This document shows positions 15,081 through 25,122 of a stretch of 64,000 bases of DNA, in pieces. Source of the DNA: Merdimmobilis hominis (lineage in GTDB: Bacteria; Bacillota; Clostridia; Oscillospirales; Ruminococcaceae); the NCBI RefSeq assembly GCF_021109255.1, contig NZ_JAJODG010000001.1. The stretch is one strand, 5' to 3'. The translations under genes were made by a program, and so were the position numbers. Every line of letters starts with the position of its first letter. The first letter of the stretch is position 1. The notes below the pieces were generated by a model. The model made no database searches. It saw nothing but the letters and a program-made list of their open reading frames with translations, and was not told the DNA's origin.

Positions 15081-16841
15081 ATGGGTTTCATGGACCAGAT
15101 CAAACAGCTTTTTCACAAAGAGGAACTTCCAGAGGAAATCAAACGGGAATACGAACGGTGGCGCTCCCACCGAATCGACGATAAAGACCTTATCCAGGAG
15201 CTTGCCGAAATTGAAAAGAAGAACAAAGAGATCTACGAGCGGTTTTACACCTCCCTCTCCTTTGGGACGGCGGGCCTGCGAGGAATTCTGGGGGCCGGCT
15301 CCAACCGGATGAATATCTACACGGTGGGACAGGCCACCCAGGGCCTTGCCAACTATCTCAACAACCATTATGAGCGCCCCTTTGTGGCTATCGCCTATGA
15401 CAGCCGCCGCAAATCCCGTGAATTTGCCCGGGATGCCTCCCAGGTATTGGTGGGCAACGGCATCACCGTCTGGCTGTACCCAGATATCATGCCCACCCCC
15501 TGCCTTTCCTTCGCCGTTCGCTATTTCCGGTGCCACGCGGGGATCAACATCACCGCCAGCCACAATCCCGCCCAGTACAACGGGTACAAGGTGTACGGCC
15601 CCGATGGCTGCCAGATCACCGAGGAGGCGGTTGAGGAGATCTCCCGGGAGATCCGCCGCACCGACCTGTTTGACGATGTAAAGCGGGGCGCCTATGACAT
15701 GGCCACCAATGTAGGCAACATCCGCTGCATTGAGCAGTCGGTCGAGGAGGCTTACCTGGAAAAGGTAATGGAACAGCGGGTCAACCCCGGCATTGGGGAA
15801 CAGTGCCCCATCCGGATCATCTATACCCCTCTCAATGGCTCGGGGCTGCGGATGGTGCGGGAGGTTTTGGCCCGCACCGGCATGCGGGATGTATATGTGG
15901 TGCCGGAACAGGAGCACCCGGACGGCGATTTCCCCACCTGCCCCTACCCCAATCCCGAGGTAAAAGAGGCATTGCAGCTGGGCATCAACCTCTCCGATGA
16001 ACTCCAGGCCGACCTGCTGCTGGCCACCGACCCGGACTGCGACCGGGTGGGTATCGCGGTGCGCCACAACGGGGAGATGGTGATGCTCACCGGCAACCAG
16101 GTGGGCGTCCTCCTGCTGGACTACATCGCCTCCAGCCGGAAGGAAAACGGCACCATGCCAGAGCATCCCCTGATGGTGAAAACCATCGTCACCACCAGCA
16201 TGGTGGATGCGGTGGCGGCAAAATACGGGGTGGAGGTAAGGAATGTCCTCACCGGGTTCAAATACATCGGCGAGTTGATCGGCGAATTGGAAGCCAAGGG
16301 GGAGGAAGGCCGATTCCTCCTGGGATTCGAAGAGAGCTATGGCTACCTGGTGGGCAGCTATGTGCGGGATAAGGATGCGGTGGTGGCATCGATGCTCATC
16401 GCCGAGATGACCGCTTGGCACAAATCCCAGGGCCGCACCCTGGTGGACGCCCTTGACGCCCTGTATGCCGAGGTGGGCTATTACAAAAACGCGGTGGACA
16501 GCTTCGCCTTTGAAGGGTCCGACGGCATGGAGAAGATGGCTGCCATTATGGAGGGCCTGCGCAAGGAGCCCCTCACCGAGATCGCCGGGCAGAAGGTGGT
16601 TTCCCGTGCGGACTATGCCTCCTCTCAGCGGGTGTGCGGCGACGAAGCGGAGACGATCGGCCTTCCCAAATCCAATGTGCTGGAGTACGGCCTGGAGGGA
16701 GGCTCATCGGTGATCATCCGGCCTTCCGGCACCGAGCCGAAAATCAAGGTGTACTACTCCCTCACCGGGGAGGACCGCCAGGCTGTGGAAAACTTTTACC
16801 AGCAGCTTTCCGGTTGGGCAAAGGAGTTTTTGGGCGCGTAA
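15081..16841 (+). CDS. Phosphoglucomutase/phosphomannomutase family
   Basis: A 586-residue alpha-D-phosphohexomutase that interconverts hexose 1- and 6-phosphates, probably glucose. The phosphoserine loop TASHNP lies at about 158-163, the Mg-binding DPDCDRVG at about 316-323, the sugar-binding GFEESYGY at about 415-422 and the phosphate-binding RPSGTEPK at about 547-554, in the order of the four domains. It resembles the long phospho-sugar mutases of Firmicutes (PgcA-like). The start ATG 15081 lies 7 bases after AAAGGAGG and was preferred to an upstream ATG in the inverted repeat. Role: links glycolysis to glycogen, cell-wall and exopolysaccharide precursors. Confidence 0.93.
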   Translation: MGFMDQIKQLFHKEELPEEIKREYERWRSHRIDDKDLIQELAEIEKKNKEIYERFYTSLSFGTAGLRGILGAGSNRMNIYTVGQATQGLANYLNNHYERPFVAIAYDSRRKSREFARDASQVLVGNGITVWLYPDIMPTPCLSFAVRYFRCHAGINITASHNPAQYNGYKVYGPDGCQITEEAVEEISREIRRTDLFDDVKRGAYDMATNVGNIRCIEQSVEEAYLEKVMEQRVNPGIGEQCPIRIIYTPLNGSGLRMVREVLARTGMRDVYVVPEQEHPDGDFPTCPYPNPEVKEALQLGINLSDELQADLLLATDPDCDRVGIAVRHNGEMVMLTGNQVGVLLLDYIASSRKENGTMPEHPLMVKTIVTTSMVDAVAAKYGVEVRNVLTGFKYIGELIGELEAKGEEGRFLLGFEESYGYLVGSYVRDKDAVVASMLIAEMTAWHKSQGRTLVDALDALYAEVGYYKNAVDSFAFEGSDGMEKMAAIMEGLRKEPLTEIAGQKVVSRADYASSQRVCGDEAETIGLPKSNVLEYGLEGGSSVIIRPSGTEPKIKVYYSLTGEDRQAVENFYQQLSGWAKEFLGA

Positions 16842-16874
16842 GGGCAGGTTATCAACATTTCCCAGAAAAAAGGC

Positions 16875-16903
16875 TTGCATTTTGTTTGGGGTTATGCTAA
16901 CAT
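16875..16903 (+). promoter_or_regulatory. rpmE promoter
   Basis: TTGCAT, 17-base spacer, TAACAT with an extended TGC before it; about 53 bases upstream of the L31 start codon. Confidence 0.65.
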
Positions 16904-16955
16904 ATTACTGTTATATGCGCAGAAGGCATATGGATTTGAAAGAGGTGACTTTTAC

Positions 16956-17159
16956 ATGAAAAAAGGTATTCATCCCAACTATGGACCTACAACAATCACT
17001 TGTGCTTGTGGTGAAGTTATAGAGACCTGCTCTACCAAAAAGGATATCCGCGTGGAGGTTTGCTCCAAATGCCATCCTTTCTTCACTGGCAGACAGAAAC
17101 TGGTCGATACCGGCGGCCGCGTTGATCGCTTCAACAAACGCTTCGGTCTGGACAAGTAG
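16956..17159 (+). CDS. rpmE: 50S ribosomal protein L31
   Basis: A 67-residue ribosomal protein of the zinc-binding (C+) type. Cys 16, 18, 36 and 39 form the expected metal site, in TCACG and CSKCH. It bridges the large and small subunits and can act as a zinc reserve. Start ATG 16956, with AAAGAGGTGACT upstream. It is monocistronic with its own promoter and strong terminator. Confidence 0.97.
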   Translation: MKKGIHPNYGPTTITCACGEVIETCSTKKDIRVEVCSKCHPFFTGRQKLVDTGGRVDRFNKRFGLDK

Positions 17160-17186
17160 TTCGCATCGAGATAACAAGTGGATAGG

Positions 17187-17221
17187 GGCGGTGCAGATCG
17201 AGTTTGCACCGCCCTAATTTT
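17187..17221 (+). terminator. rpmE terminator
   Basis: GGGCGGTGCA pairs with TGCACCGCCC, followed by TAATTTT. Confidence 0.85.
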
Positions 17222-17241
17222 CATAGAATGGAGGAACCCCC

Positions 17242-17874
17242 ATGGCCCAGTCCGGTTACAAGACCATCCGCGGCTTTGGCACCGACGAATTTGTGGAGCG
17301 AAAATCCCGGTTTATCGGGTCGATCCAGCCAGTCAGCACCGAGGAAGAAGCAGTGGCCTTTATCCAGTCGGTGAAGGAACGGCACCGGGAGGCGAACCAC
17401 AACGTCTATGCCTATGTGCTGCGGGAGGGGCAGATCCGCCGCTACTCCGACGACGGGGAGCCCCAGGGCACCGGCGGCGTGCCGGTCCTGGAGGTGCTGC
17501 TCAAAGAGGGGCTGGTGGATTGTTGTGTGGTGGTCACCCGGTACTTTGGCGGGGTGCTGCTGGGGGCAGGGGGCCTGGTCCGGGCTTATTCCCACGGCGC
17601 AAAGCTGGCGGTGGACGCCGCCGGCATCCTGAATATGCAACCCTGCACCGTGCTGGAGCTGACTATGGATTACTCCCTCTATGGCAAGATCACCTACATA
17701 CTCCCCCGCTATGAAACAGTGGTGGAGGACAGCGACTTTGGGGCGGCGGTGCGCCTTCGCATTTTGATGAAGGACGAACACCTGCCCCGCTTCGCCAAGG
17801 ATTTGGAGGAACTGACCAGCGCCCAAGTGTTCCCCCATGTGCTGGAAAAACGATACGCCCACATCGCACCGTGA
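17242..17874 (+). CDS. YigZ/IMPACT family protein
   Basis: A 210-residue member of the YigZ/YvyE family, related to the N-terminal domain of eukaryotic IMPACT. The signature YSDDGEPQGTGGVPVL is at about 70-85 and is followed by VVTRYFGGVLLGAGGLVRAY (about 94-113). The C-terminal part is the DUF1949 ferredoxin-like domain. The molecular role is unclear; nucleic-acid binding is suggested from structure. The start ATG 17242 follows AATGGAGGAAC. It begins 20 bases after the rpmE terminator and may be transcribed by readthrough. Cytosolic. Confidence 0.88.
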   Translation: MAQSGYKTIRGFGTDEFVERKSRFIGSIQPVSTEEEAVAFIQSVKERHREANHNVYAYVLREGQIRRYSDDGEPQGTGGVPVLEVLLKEGLVDCCVVVTRYFGGVLLGAGGLVRAYSHGAKLAVDAAGILNMQPCTVLELTMDYSLYGKITYILPRYETVVEDSDFGAAVRLRILMKDEHLPRFAKDLEELTSAQVFPHVLEKRYAHIAP

Positions 17875-18057
17875 CGAGGGCGTGTTTTTTTCCCCTTGGA
17901 TTGTCGAATCCAGACCCCTTGTGGGGAACTGAGGCTGATTCACCGTTTTTCAAGAATTTTTGGGCGTCAGGCAGGAATTTTTAAATCGATACGGTATATA
18001 GTATATATCTAAGGATTCTACCCCTACATCGTTGGGTTTTGACAGGAGGGACGTTTT

Positions 18058-19053
18058 ATGACCATACGGGAACAGACCGAGGAGCTGGAGCGGAAAACCC
18101 TGTCCAGCTTCGCCACCCTGGCCTCTGAGACCAAAGGCCGGGTCCGGCCAGACGAACCTTGCCCCATCCGCACCGATTTCCAGCGGGACCGGGACCGGAT
18201 TATCCACTGCAAATCCTTCCGGCGTCTCAAGCACAAGACCCAGGTGTTTCTCTCCCCGGAGGGGGACCATTACCGCACCCGCCTGACCCATACCTTGGAG
18301 GTGAGCCAGATTGCCCGGACCATCGCCCGGGCCCTGCGGCTCAACGAGGATCTGACCGAGGCCATCTCTCTGGGGCACGACCTGGGGCACACCCCTTTCG
18401 GCCACGCCGGGGAACAGGTGCTGGATGAGATCTGCCCCCATGGCTACCGCCACAGCGCCCAGAGCGTCCGGGTGGTGGAACGGCTGGAGAACGACGGCCG
18501 GGGCCTCAACCTGACCTGGGAAGTCAAAAACGGCATCGCCTGCCATTCCAGCGGCAAGGAGGCTGAGACCTTGGAGGGGCGGATTGTCCGGTATGCGGAC
18601 AAGATCGCCTACATGAACCATGACATTGAGGACGCGGTGCGGGCCGGTGTCCTGCGGGAGGACGACATCCCCTGGGATTTGAAATACCTGTTGGGGAGGA
18701 CCAAATCTGACCGGATTACCACCTTTATCACCGCCATCATCGAAAACAGCAGCGACAACATCCGCCTGGGGCAAGAGATGCAGGATGCCTACAACAAGCT
18801 CAACCGCTTTTTGTTCGACGCAGTCTACACCAACCCCAGCGCCAAAGGGGAAGAGGGGAAAGCCCAAACCCTGTTGCGCTATCTCTATCGCTATTTTGCC
18901 TCCTCACCGGAAAAAATGCCGGAGGAATACCAGAAAATCGCCCAGCAGGAAGACCTGGACCGGGCGGTCTGCGACTACATCTCCGGCATGACCGACCGCT
19001 ATGCCGTCGCGGTGTATGAGGAGCTGATGATCCCCCGGGCCTGGGGGATTTAA
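18058..19053 (+). CDS. dgt: dGTP triphosphohydrolase, HD domain
   Basis: A 331-residue dNTP triphosphohydrolase-like protein that would cleave dGTP, or dNTPs more broadly, to the nucleoside and triphosphate. The HD metal site comprises RLTHTLEV (His at about 78), GHDLGHTPFGHAGE (about 106-119) and a later YADKIAY (about 180-186). It belongs to the shorter Firmicutes branch. Start ATG 18058 after ACAGGAGGGACG. It lies 22 bases upstream of dnaG, a frequent clostridial order (dgt-dnaG-rpoD), so dNTP control and replication priming are transcribed together. The 183-base gap upstream holds a small TGGATT-GTC-GAATCCA hairpin and an AT-rich stretch but no firm promoter. Confidence 0.93.
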   Translation: MTIREQTEELERKTLSSFATLASETKGRVRPDEPCPIRTDFQRDRDRIIHCKSFRRLKHKTQVFLSPEGDHYRTRLTHTLEVSQIARTIARALRLNEDLTEAISLGHDLGHTPFGHAGEQVLDEICPHGYRHSAQSVRVVERLENDGRGLNLTWEVKNGIACHSSGKEAETLEGRIVRYADKIAYMNHDIEDAVRAGVLREDDIPWDLKYLLGRTKSDRITTFITAIIENSSDNIRLGQEMQDAYNKLNRFLFDAVYTNPSAKGEEGKAQTLLRYLYRYFASSPEKMPEEYQKIAQQEDLDRAVCDYISGMTDRYAVAVYEELMIPRAWGI

Positions 19054-19075
19054 CCGCCAAAAAGGGGGGAGCGGT

Positions 19076-20833
19076 TTGATTCCGGAACGCTTTATTGAAG
19101 AACTGAAATACCGCAGTGACATCGAACAGGTCATCTCCTCTTACGTGCCCCTCAAACGCACCGGGCGGAACTTGAAAGGGCTTTGCCCTTTCCATTCAGA
19201 GAAGACGCCCTCTTTCACCGTCTACCCAGAGAACCAGTCCTTTTACTGCTTTGGTTGTGGGGCAGGGGGGGACGTGGTCACCTTCATCCGCAAGATTGAA
19301 AACCTGGAGTATGTAGAGGCGCTGCGCTTCCTGGCCCAGCGGGCGGGGATGACCCTGCCGGAGGAGGCGCGGGACGATGGGACCGCCCTTCTGCGGACGA
19401 AGATATTGGAGATCAACCGGGAGAGCGCCCGCTTCTTTTTCGACCAGCTGGCCCACGGGCCGGACCGGCGGGCCATCGCTTACCTGCGGGGCCGGGGCCT
19501 CTCGGATAAAACCATCAAGCGATTTGGGTTGGGATATGCCCCCAACACCTTTGACTCCCTGAAAAACCACCTGAAGGGGAAGGGGTATTCCTTTGAGGAA
19601 ATGGCCGCCGCGGCGGTGGTGGGCAAGGGAAAAAACGGGGGCTATTACGATATGTTCCGCGACCGGGTGATGTTTCCTATTATCGATTTGCGGGGCAGCG
19701 TCATCGGCTTTGGCGGCCGTGTGCTGGAGGGGGACGGGCCCAAATACCTCAACTCCCCAGATACGTTGGTCTTTAAAAAGACCCGGAACCTCTTTGCTAT
19801 GAATATCGCCAAGAACACCAAAGAGGGCTCTTTGATTCTGGCCGAAGGGTATATGGATGTCATCTCCATCCACCAAGCGGGGTTTGACAACGCTGTGGCC
19901 TCCCTGGGGACCAGCCTGACCGCGGAACAGGCCCGGCTGATCTCCCAGTACGTGAACCAGGTGATCATCGCCTACGACGCTGACGGCGCCGGCCAGAAGG
20001 CTACCCGGCGGGCTATCAGCCTGTTTGAGGAGACTGGGGTAAAGATCCGGGTGCTTTCCATCCCGGACGCCAAGGACCCCGACGAATACATCAAGAAATT
20101 CGGCCCCGCCCGGTTTAAGCTCCTTCTGGAGGGGAGTGCCGGTGCGGTGGATTTTGAAATTGCCAAGCTCCGGCAAAAGTTTGACCTGGAGACCGCCGAC
20201 GGCAAAGTGGCTTTCCTCAAGGAGTTCTGCTCTCTGATGGCGGGCATAAACAGCCCGGTGGAGCGGGATGTCTATATCATCCGCACCGCCCAGGAGCTCT
20301 CGGTCTCCAAGGAGGCGGTGGCCGACCAGGTGGCAGCTCTGCGCCGGCGGCGGGCTGGGGCGGCAGAGAAAAAAGCCCGGCGGGACATCCGCCCCTACAG
20401 CGAATCAGCCGCCGGCCAGCCCCGGGATTTGGAGCGGAGCCGGAACATCCGCTACGCTTTGGCGGAGGACAAGCTGATCACCACACTGCTCAAGCACCCG
20501 GACTTCTACGATGCCATCGCCGCCAAAATCCGGCCGGAGCAGTTTGTCACCCAGAAAAACCGGGAGCTGTTTGAGGCTTTGTGGCAGCGGCTGCAAAACC
20601 GGCAGGACATCGGGATGATGTCCCTCTCCGCTTTGTTGGAGCCGGAACAGATGGCCCGGGTCTCCTATCTGCTGGCATCGGCGGAAGGGGTGGCCTACAC
20701 GATGCAGGAAGCTGAGGACTGCATGAAAACTATACTGGAATACCAATCGGTAAAAACACCGGATCAGGTCGCAGGCATGTCCAATGAGGAATGGCTGGAA
20801 TACGCCAAAAGCCTGGCGGCCAACAAGAAATAG
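19076..20833 (+). CDS. dnaG: DNA primase
   Basis: A 585-residue primase that makes RNA primers for DNA replication. The N-terminal CHC2 zinc finger uses Cys37, His40, Cys58 and Cys61. The Toprim core contains AEGYMDVI (about 256-263) and AYDADGAG (about 300-307). A C-terminal helicase-interaction domain follows for DnaB contact. Start is TTG 19076 after AGGGGGGAGC, giving MIPERFIEELK, the usual DnaG beginning. Second gene of dgt-dnaG-rpoD. Confidence 0.97.
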   Translation: MIPERFIEELKYRSDIEQVISSYVPLKRTGRNLKGLCPFHSEKTPSFTVYPENQSFYCFGCGAGGDVVTFIRKIENLEYVEALRFLAQRAGMTLPEEARDDGTALLRTKILEINRESARFFFDQLAHGPDRRAIAYLRGRGLSDKTIKRFGLGYAPNTFDSLKNHLKGKGYSFEEMAAAAVVGKGKNGGYYDMFRDRVMFPIIDLRGSVIGFGGRVLEGDGPKYLNSPDTLVFKKTRNLFAMNIAKNTKEGSLILAEGYMDVISIHQAGFDNAVASLGTSLTAEQARLISQYVNQVIIAYDADGAGQKATRRAISLFEETGVKIRVLSIPDAKDPDEYIKKFGPARFKLLLEGSAGAVDFEIAKLRQKFDLETADGKVAFLKEFCSLMAGINSPVERDVYIIRTAQELSVSKEAVADQVAALRRRRAGAAEKKARRDIRPYSESAAGQPRDLERSRNIRYALAEDKLITTLLKHPDFYDAIAAKIRPEQFVTQKNRELFEALWQRLQNRQDIGMMSLSALLEPEQMARVSYLLASAEGVAYTMQEAEDCMKTILEYQSVKTPDQVAGMSNEEWLEYAKSLAANKK

Positions 20834-20844
20834 GGGGAATCAAT

Positions 20845-21933
<1,089 letters not shown>

Positions 21934-22021
21934 GCTATTTTCCCCTCTTTCATGGGAATAACAACATACCGGCAGGACATTCCGGCCGGAGGAAATGCAC
22001 AATCCATACATGCTATAGTAG

Positions 22022-22057
22022 AAAAAGGGGTCATCCCAATTGGGATGACCCCTTTTT
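22022..22057 (+). terminator. rpoD terminator
   Basis: AAAAAGGGGTCATCCC pairs with GGGATGACCCCTTTTT around AATT. Confidence 0.93.
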
Positions 22058-22155
22058 GTTTTATTGTGCTGCAGTTGTGGGATGCTTGCCCCTCCATCTG
22101 GACAATTTTTCCCGCTGGCAATGATGGTGAGAAACCTGCAGATTATAATAGAACC

Positions 22156-22518
22156 CTATTCGGCCATCTTTTGGAATCCTCTGGTTCCATAGTGTGCTAA
22201 GGACACAAATAGGCCTATAATGGCAAGATATTCCACAAAAAACAGAGGGAACGGTCGTTCAAAATCAAAGAAGATAAACCTGGTTGTTAGGAACATATCA
22301 GCAAGAAACTGATTCTTAAGGAAAATTACATCATAGCTGTCGGGATTTTCAATTTGTTCGGCAAGCTCCGGCTTTGCGTTCTTCGGGCGCTCGTTGCAGG
22401 CGAATTCCAAAAGAGGATCGTGTCAGACGGGATACTCCTAGACCGTTTCAATACAGAATAGATCGCCGCTAGTTTCCTGCTGGATGAGTTGGGCGAAATA
22501 CGAATTAGTTTTTTAAAC
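22156..22518 (-). pseudogene. Decayed flavodoxin-family gene
   Basis: Read in one frame on the minus strand, the translation runs from KTNSYFAQLIQQETSGDLF to TAG (22438-22440), then EYPV, TGA (22423-22425), then HDPLLEFACNERPKNAKP and AEQIENPDSYDVIFL to about 22300. This follows clostridial flavodoxins (the QQETGGDLF and PDSYDVIFLGYPNW regions), but the FMN-loop GYPNWW is replaced by KNQFLAD, and the start with its TGNT phosphate loop is missing. The tail LAHYGTRGFQKMAE still fits a flavodoxin C-terminal part. It is therefore a remnant with two nonsense codons and drifted motifs. No ribosome site or start was found. Confidence 0.65.
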
Positions 22519-22552
22519 AAGGCGGCCATCTACGGATGGCCGCCTTGTTGTT
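22519..22552. terminator. Hairpin downstream of zinc-ribbon gene
   Basis: CAAGGCGGCCATC pairs with GATGGCCGCCTTG around a short loop, with moderate T content on both sides. It lies 24 bases past the stop codon of the minus-strand gene ending at 22576. Confidence 0.65.
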
Positions 22553-22575
22553 TGGAAACCCTAAAAGGCAAGGGA

Positions 22576-23574
22576 TCAATAAACGATATAGATGGGATCA
22601 TCCAGGTCGTAAATAGGATCCCCAGCTTCATAACCATAGTCGCCCAAAACCTCAGCCCCTTCGGGGGTGAGACAGCCAAAGCTGTCCAGCAGCTCCCGCT
22701 GATCGGTAATTTCTGTATCATCCAGCCTCAAATAGACCACATAATAGCTGTATTCCGAAACCATGATACAGGCGGTGAAGTCCGAAGAGAGGGAGGAACC
22801 ATCCAGGCTGTAATCCATCAGCCCGCTGCACCACAACTGCCCGTAGTCCTCAAAGTACAGCTCGTCGTCAAAGGTGATGGACAGGAACTGGGCGTCTGCG
22901 TCGGCGTACACAGCCAAGTTGGAGGCGATGTCCATCTCCACAATATCATAGACCTGCTGCTTCCGATAGTCGGGGTCATCCAGCGGGGAACCAGCCGGGC
23001 GGGCATCCTCATAGGCCGGGGCACTGTAGGACGGCTCAGGGACGGCGGGTTCCGGACGAGGGGAGTCAAAACTGTCTTCCACAAATTCAAACGCCAGCTG
23101 GATGATGCTGATCAGCATGGGAAAGAAGATCAGCAGAAAAACGATAGTCACCAAACAGCCCCGGGGCCTACCCTTTTTTGCGCGAGCATCCCGAGAGGAA
23201 GAGGTGGTGCGGCTTCGAAATGTCTTAGGCCGGACCTGTTCCGCCGCTTGGCTAAACTGCTCCAGGGTGGTCTTCACCCGCCCTTGGTCGCTGCTTCTGG
23301 CCTGGGAAGCAGCGCTTTTTTGCAGCTGTACCCTCTCCTGGGCCTTTTGATAGGTTTTGGGATCCTTGAGGCAGTGGCGGCAATATCCGCCCAGCGAACC
23401 GGCACCCAATATCTCCCCGCAGCTGCGGCAGGTGGTCTCCGGCTCGGAGCTGCTGTCATAACGGGTGGTTTTATCGCAGAACTGACAATAGCGGGAAGCG
23501 TCCACCGGGGAGCCGCAGAAGGGACAGGTCTTGGCGTTGGGCGGCAGCGTGCGCCCGCACCGGGAACAGAACAT
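22576..23574 (-). CDS. Zinc-ribbon membrane protein of unknown function
   Basis: A 332-residue protein with two N-terminal zinc-binding modules: Cys 3, 6, 17 and 20 (CSRCG, CPFCG), then Cys 30/33, 49/52 and 65/68. A basic Ser/Arg-rich linker (about 85-138) leads to one membrane segment at about 140-163, and an acidic Tyr-rich domain of about 165 residues lies on the far side. The order, cytosolic zinc ribbons then membrane then extracellular domain, recalls clostridial zinc-ribbon proteins of unknown role. ATG 23574 was chosen over ATG 23580 because AAAGGGG is then 7 bases away. It has no operon partner; spoVT is divergent. Confidence 0.75.
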   Translation of the reverse strand: MFCSRCGRTLPPNAKTCPFCGSPVDASRYCQFCDKTTRYDSSSEPETTCRSCGEILGAGSLGGYCRHCLKDPKTYQKAQERVQLQKSAASQARSSDQGRVKTTLEQFSQAAEQVRPKTFRSRTTSSSRDARAKKGRPRGCLVTIVFLLIFFPMLISIIQLAFEFVEDSFDSPRPEPAVPEPSYSAPAYEDARPAGSPLDDPDYRKQQVYDIVEMDIASNLAVYADADAQFLSITFDDELYFEDYGQLWCSGLMDYSLDGSSLSSDFTACIMVSEYSYYVVYLRLDDTEITDQRELLDSFGCLTPEGAEVLGDYGYEAGDPIYDLDDPIYIVY

Positions 23575-23807
23575 GGTCATTCCCCTTTCAGATGGTATTA
23601 CTCTTAAAGACACAGAATGCGCTGGGTTTCGCTGGAAATCCCCCGCCCACGACCAAAGCTGAGGGGATAAACGGTCGGGGCGCGACGGGTTTTGACAAAT
23701 TTTTCTTCTGTTTTTATATTAAAGATTCGGGGCACAAATGTCAATCGACCGGCAAAAATTCCCTTGTGTGGGCCCGGCGGAATTTCCGTTTTTTTCGGGT
23801 TTTGGCG

Positions 23808-23836
23808 GCATAATCCTTTGGGCGTTGTAAATAATA
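23808..23836 (+). promoter_or_regulatory. Possible sigma-G promoter of spoVT
   Basis: GCATA (23808-23812), 17 bases, AATAATA (23830-23836) resembles the sigma-G pattern (GCATA, 17-18 bases, CATAATA). In Bacillus spoVT is transcribed by sigma-G. A dyad GTTCG-GCG-CGAAC follows closely (near 23843-23855) and could be a SpoVT autoregulation site. Both are inference from spacing and likeness. Confidence 0.45.
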
Positions 23837-23888
23837 GGAATAGTTCGGCGCGAACGATGGATTAGTCAATACAGGAGGTATATCATAG

Positions 23889-24428
23889 ATGAAAGCTACG
23901 GGAATTGTGAGAAGAATCGACGATCTGGGCCGTGTGGTCATCCCCAAAGAAATCCGGCGCACCATGCGCATCCGGGAAGGCGACCCCTTGGAAATTTACA
24001 CCGACAACGACGGAGAAGTGATCTTTAAAAAATACTCCCCCATCGGGGAATTGGGCATCTTTGCTGCCCAGTACGCCGATGTGCTGTATAAAACCTCTGG
24101 CCTGCCAGTGGTGGTCTGCGACCGGGATCATGTGATCGCCGTTGCGGGCATCCCGAAAAAGGAGCTGCTGGAGCGCCGGGTTTCCCCCGCCTTGGAAGAG
24201 GTGATGGAACACCGCAGAAGCTTTGCCTTCACCGATGACGGCCGCCGGATCCAGCCGGTGGAGGGGGTGGACCGGTACGCCATGGTAGCAGCCCCCATCG
24301 TGGCGGCGGGCGATGTGTGCGGCTCTATCCTGCTGCTGGCCGGGGAGGGTGGAGGCCCTGCCGGTGACACCGAGGTCAAGCTGATTGCAGCGGCGGCGGC
24401 CTTTCTGGGCAAGCAGATGGAGGAATAA
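23889..24428 (+). CDS. spoVT: Stage V sporulation regulator SpoVT
   Basis: A 179-residue forespore transcription regulator. Residues 1-50 are the AbrB-type swapped-hairpin DNA-binding domain (MKATGIVRRIDDLGRVVIPK, then EIRRTMRIREGDPLEIY). The C-terminal two thirds form the GAF-like sensor domain of SpoVT. In Bacillus it modulates the sigma-G regulon in the developing spore. Start ATG 23889 with ACAGGAGGTATATCATAG upstream. Its presence indicates a spore-forming lineage. Monocistronic; followed 66 bases later by the promoter of the rimP operon. Confidence 0.94.
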   Translation: MKATGIVRRIDDLGRVVIPKEIRRTMRIREGDPLEIYTDNDGEVIFKKYSPIGELGIFAAQYADVLYKTSGLPVVVCDRDHVIAVAGIPKKELLERRVSPALEEVMEHRRSFAFTDDGRRIQPVEGVDRYAMVAAPIVAAGDVCGSILLLAGEGGGPAGDTEVKLIAAAAAFLGKQMEE

Positions 24429-24494
24429 TTCCCCTCTCTATCCAATAAATACGGGATTTTGCGCCTTTTTAAGCCTAAAATCCGAAAGAAAGAC

Positions 24495-24575
24495 TTGAAT
24501 GTTGGGCGGAGTTGTGGTAAATTATATATATAGTACGCAAGACGAAAGAGTGGGAAACGATTCCCGCTCTTTCGT
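24495..24575 (+). promoter_or_regulatory. rimP operon promoter and leader hairpin
   Basis: TTGAAT (24495-24500), 17 bases, TAAATT (24518-24523; TATATA alternatives follow) begins the transcript. The leader carries a strong hairpin, ACGAAAGAG (24542-24550) with CTCTTTCGT (24567-24575) and an inner GGGAA/TTCCC. It has no T run, so it is more likely a stability or regulatory element than a terminator. Confidence 0.6.
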
Positions 24576-24630
24576 TTATGTAGGGCAAAATTGCGGGGGT
24601 CCCCTTGGGGGACGCCATGAGGAGGATACA

Positions 24631-25122
24631 ATGGCAGGCAGTAAAAAACCAAACACAGTGGCCGTCGCCACCCAGCTGGCCGAGCCGGTGATTGAGGAGA
24701 TGGGCCTCATGCTGTGGGACGTCCGGTATGAAAAGGAAGGAAGCTCCTGGTACCTTCGGTATTTTATCGAAAAAGAGGGGGGCGTCACCATCGACGACTG
24801 CGAGGCGTTCAGCCGCCGGATGAGCGACATCTTGGACGAGGCCGACCCCATCAGCCAGAGCTATTACTTAGAGGTCTCCAGCCCCGGCATCGAACGGGCG
24901 TTGGTGAAAGACTGGCATTTTGCCCAGTACATCGGCGCCCCAGTCAGCGTGCGGTTAATCCGCCCTGTAGAGGGCGTCCGGGATTTTGTGGGGGAACTCA
25001 CCGCCTATGAGGATGGCAAAATCACCGTCCTCCTGGAAGACGATGTGGAAATGACCTTTGACAAAAGCGAAGCTGCTTTTGTCAGATTGTATGACGACTT
25101 TACAACCGGAGGAGAAGAGTAA
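24631..25122 (+). CDS. rimP: Ribosome maturation factor RimP
   Basis: A 163-residue factor for 30S subunit assembly. The N-terminal alpha/beta domain contains FIEKEGGVTIDDCEAFSRRM (about 46-65) and the YYLEVSSPGIERAL motif (about 79-92); a C-terminal SH3-like barrel follows. Start ATG 24631 after ATGAGGAGGATACA. First gene of the rimP-nusA-rnpM-ylxQ-infB-rbfA-nrnA-truB-ribF operon; its TAA stop overlaps the nusA ATG by one base, implying translational coupling. Confidence 0.95.
   Translation: MAGSKKPNTVAVATQLAEPVIEEMGLMLWDVRYEKEGSSWYLRYFIEKEGGVTIDDCEAFSRRMSDILDEADPISQSYYLEVSSPGIERALVKDWHFAQYIGAPVSVRLIRPVEGVRDFVGELTAYEDGKITVLLEDDVEMTFDKSEAAFVRLYDDFTTGGEE

Noticed and set aside
14877..16421. 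A 514-codon open frame antisense to phosphoglucomutase
   Set aside because: Composition is typical of an antisense shadow; the plus strand encodes all conserved mutase motifs.
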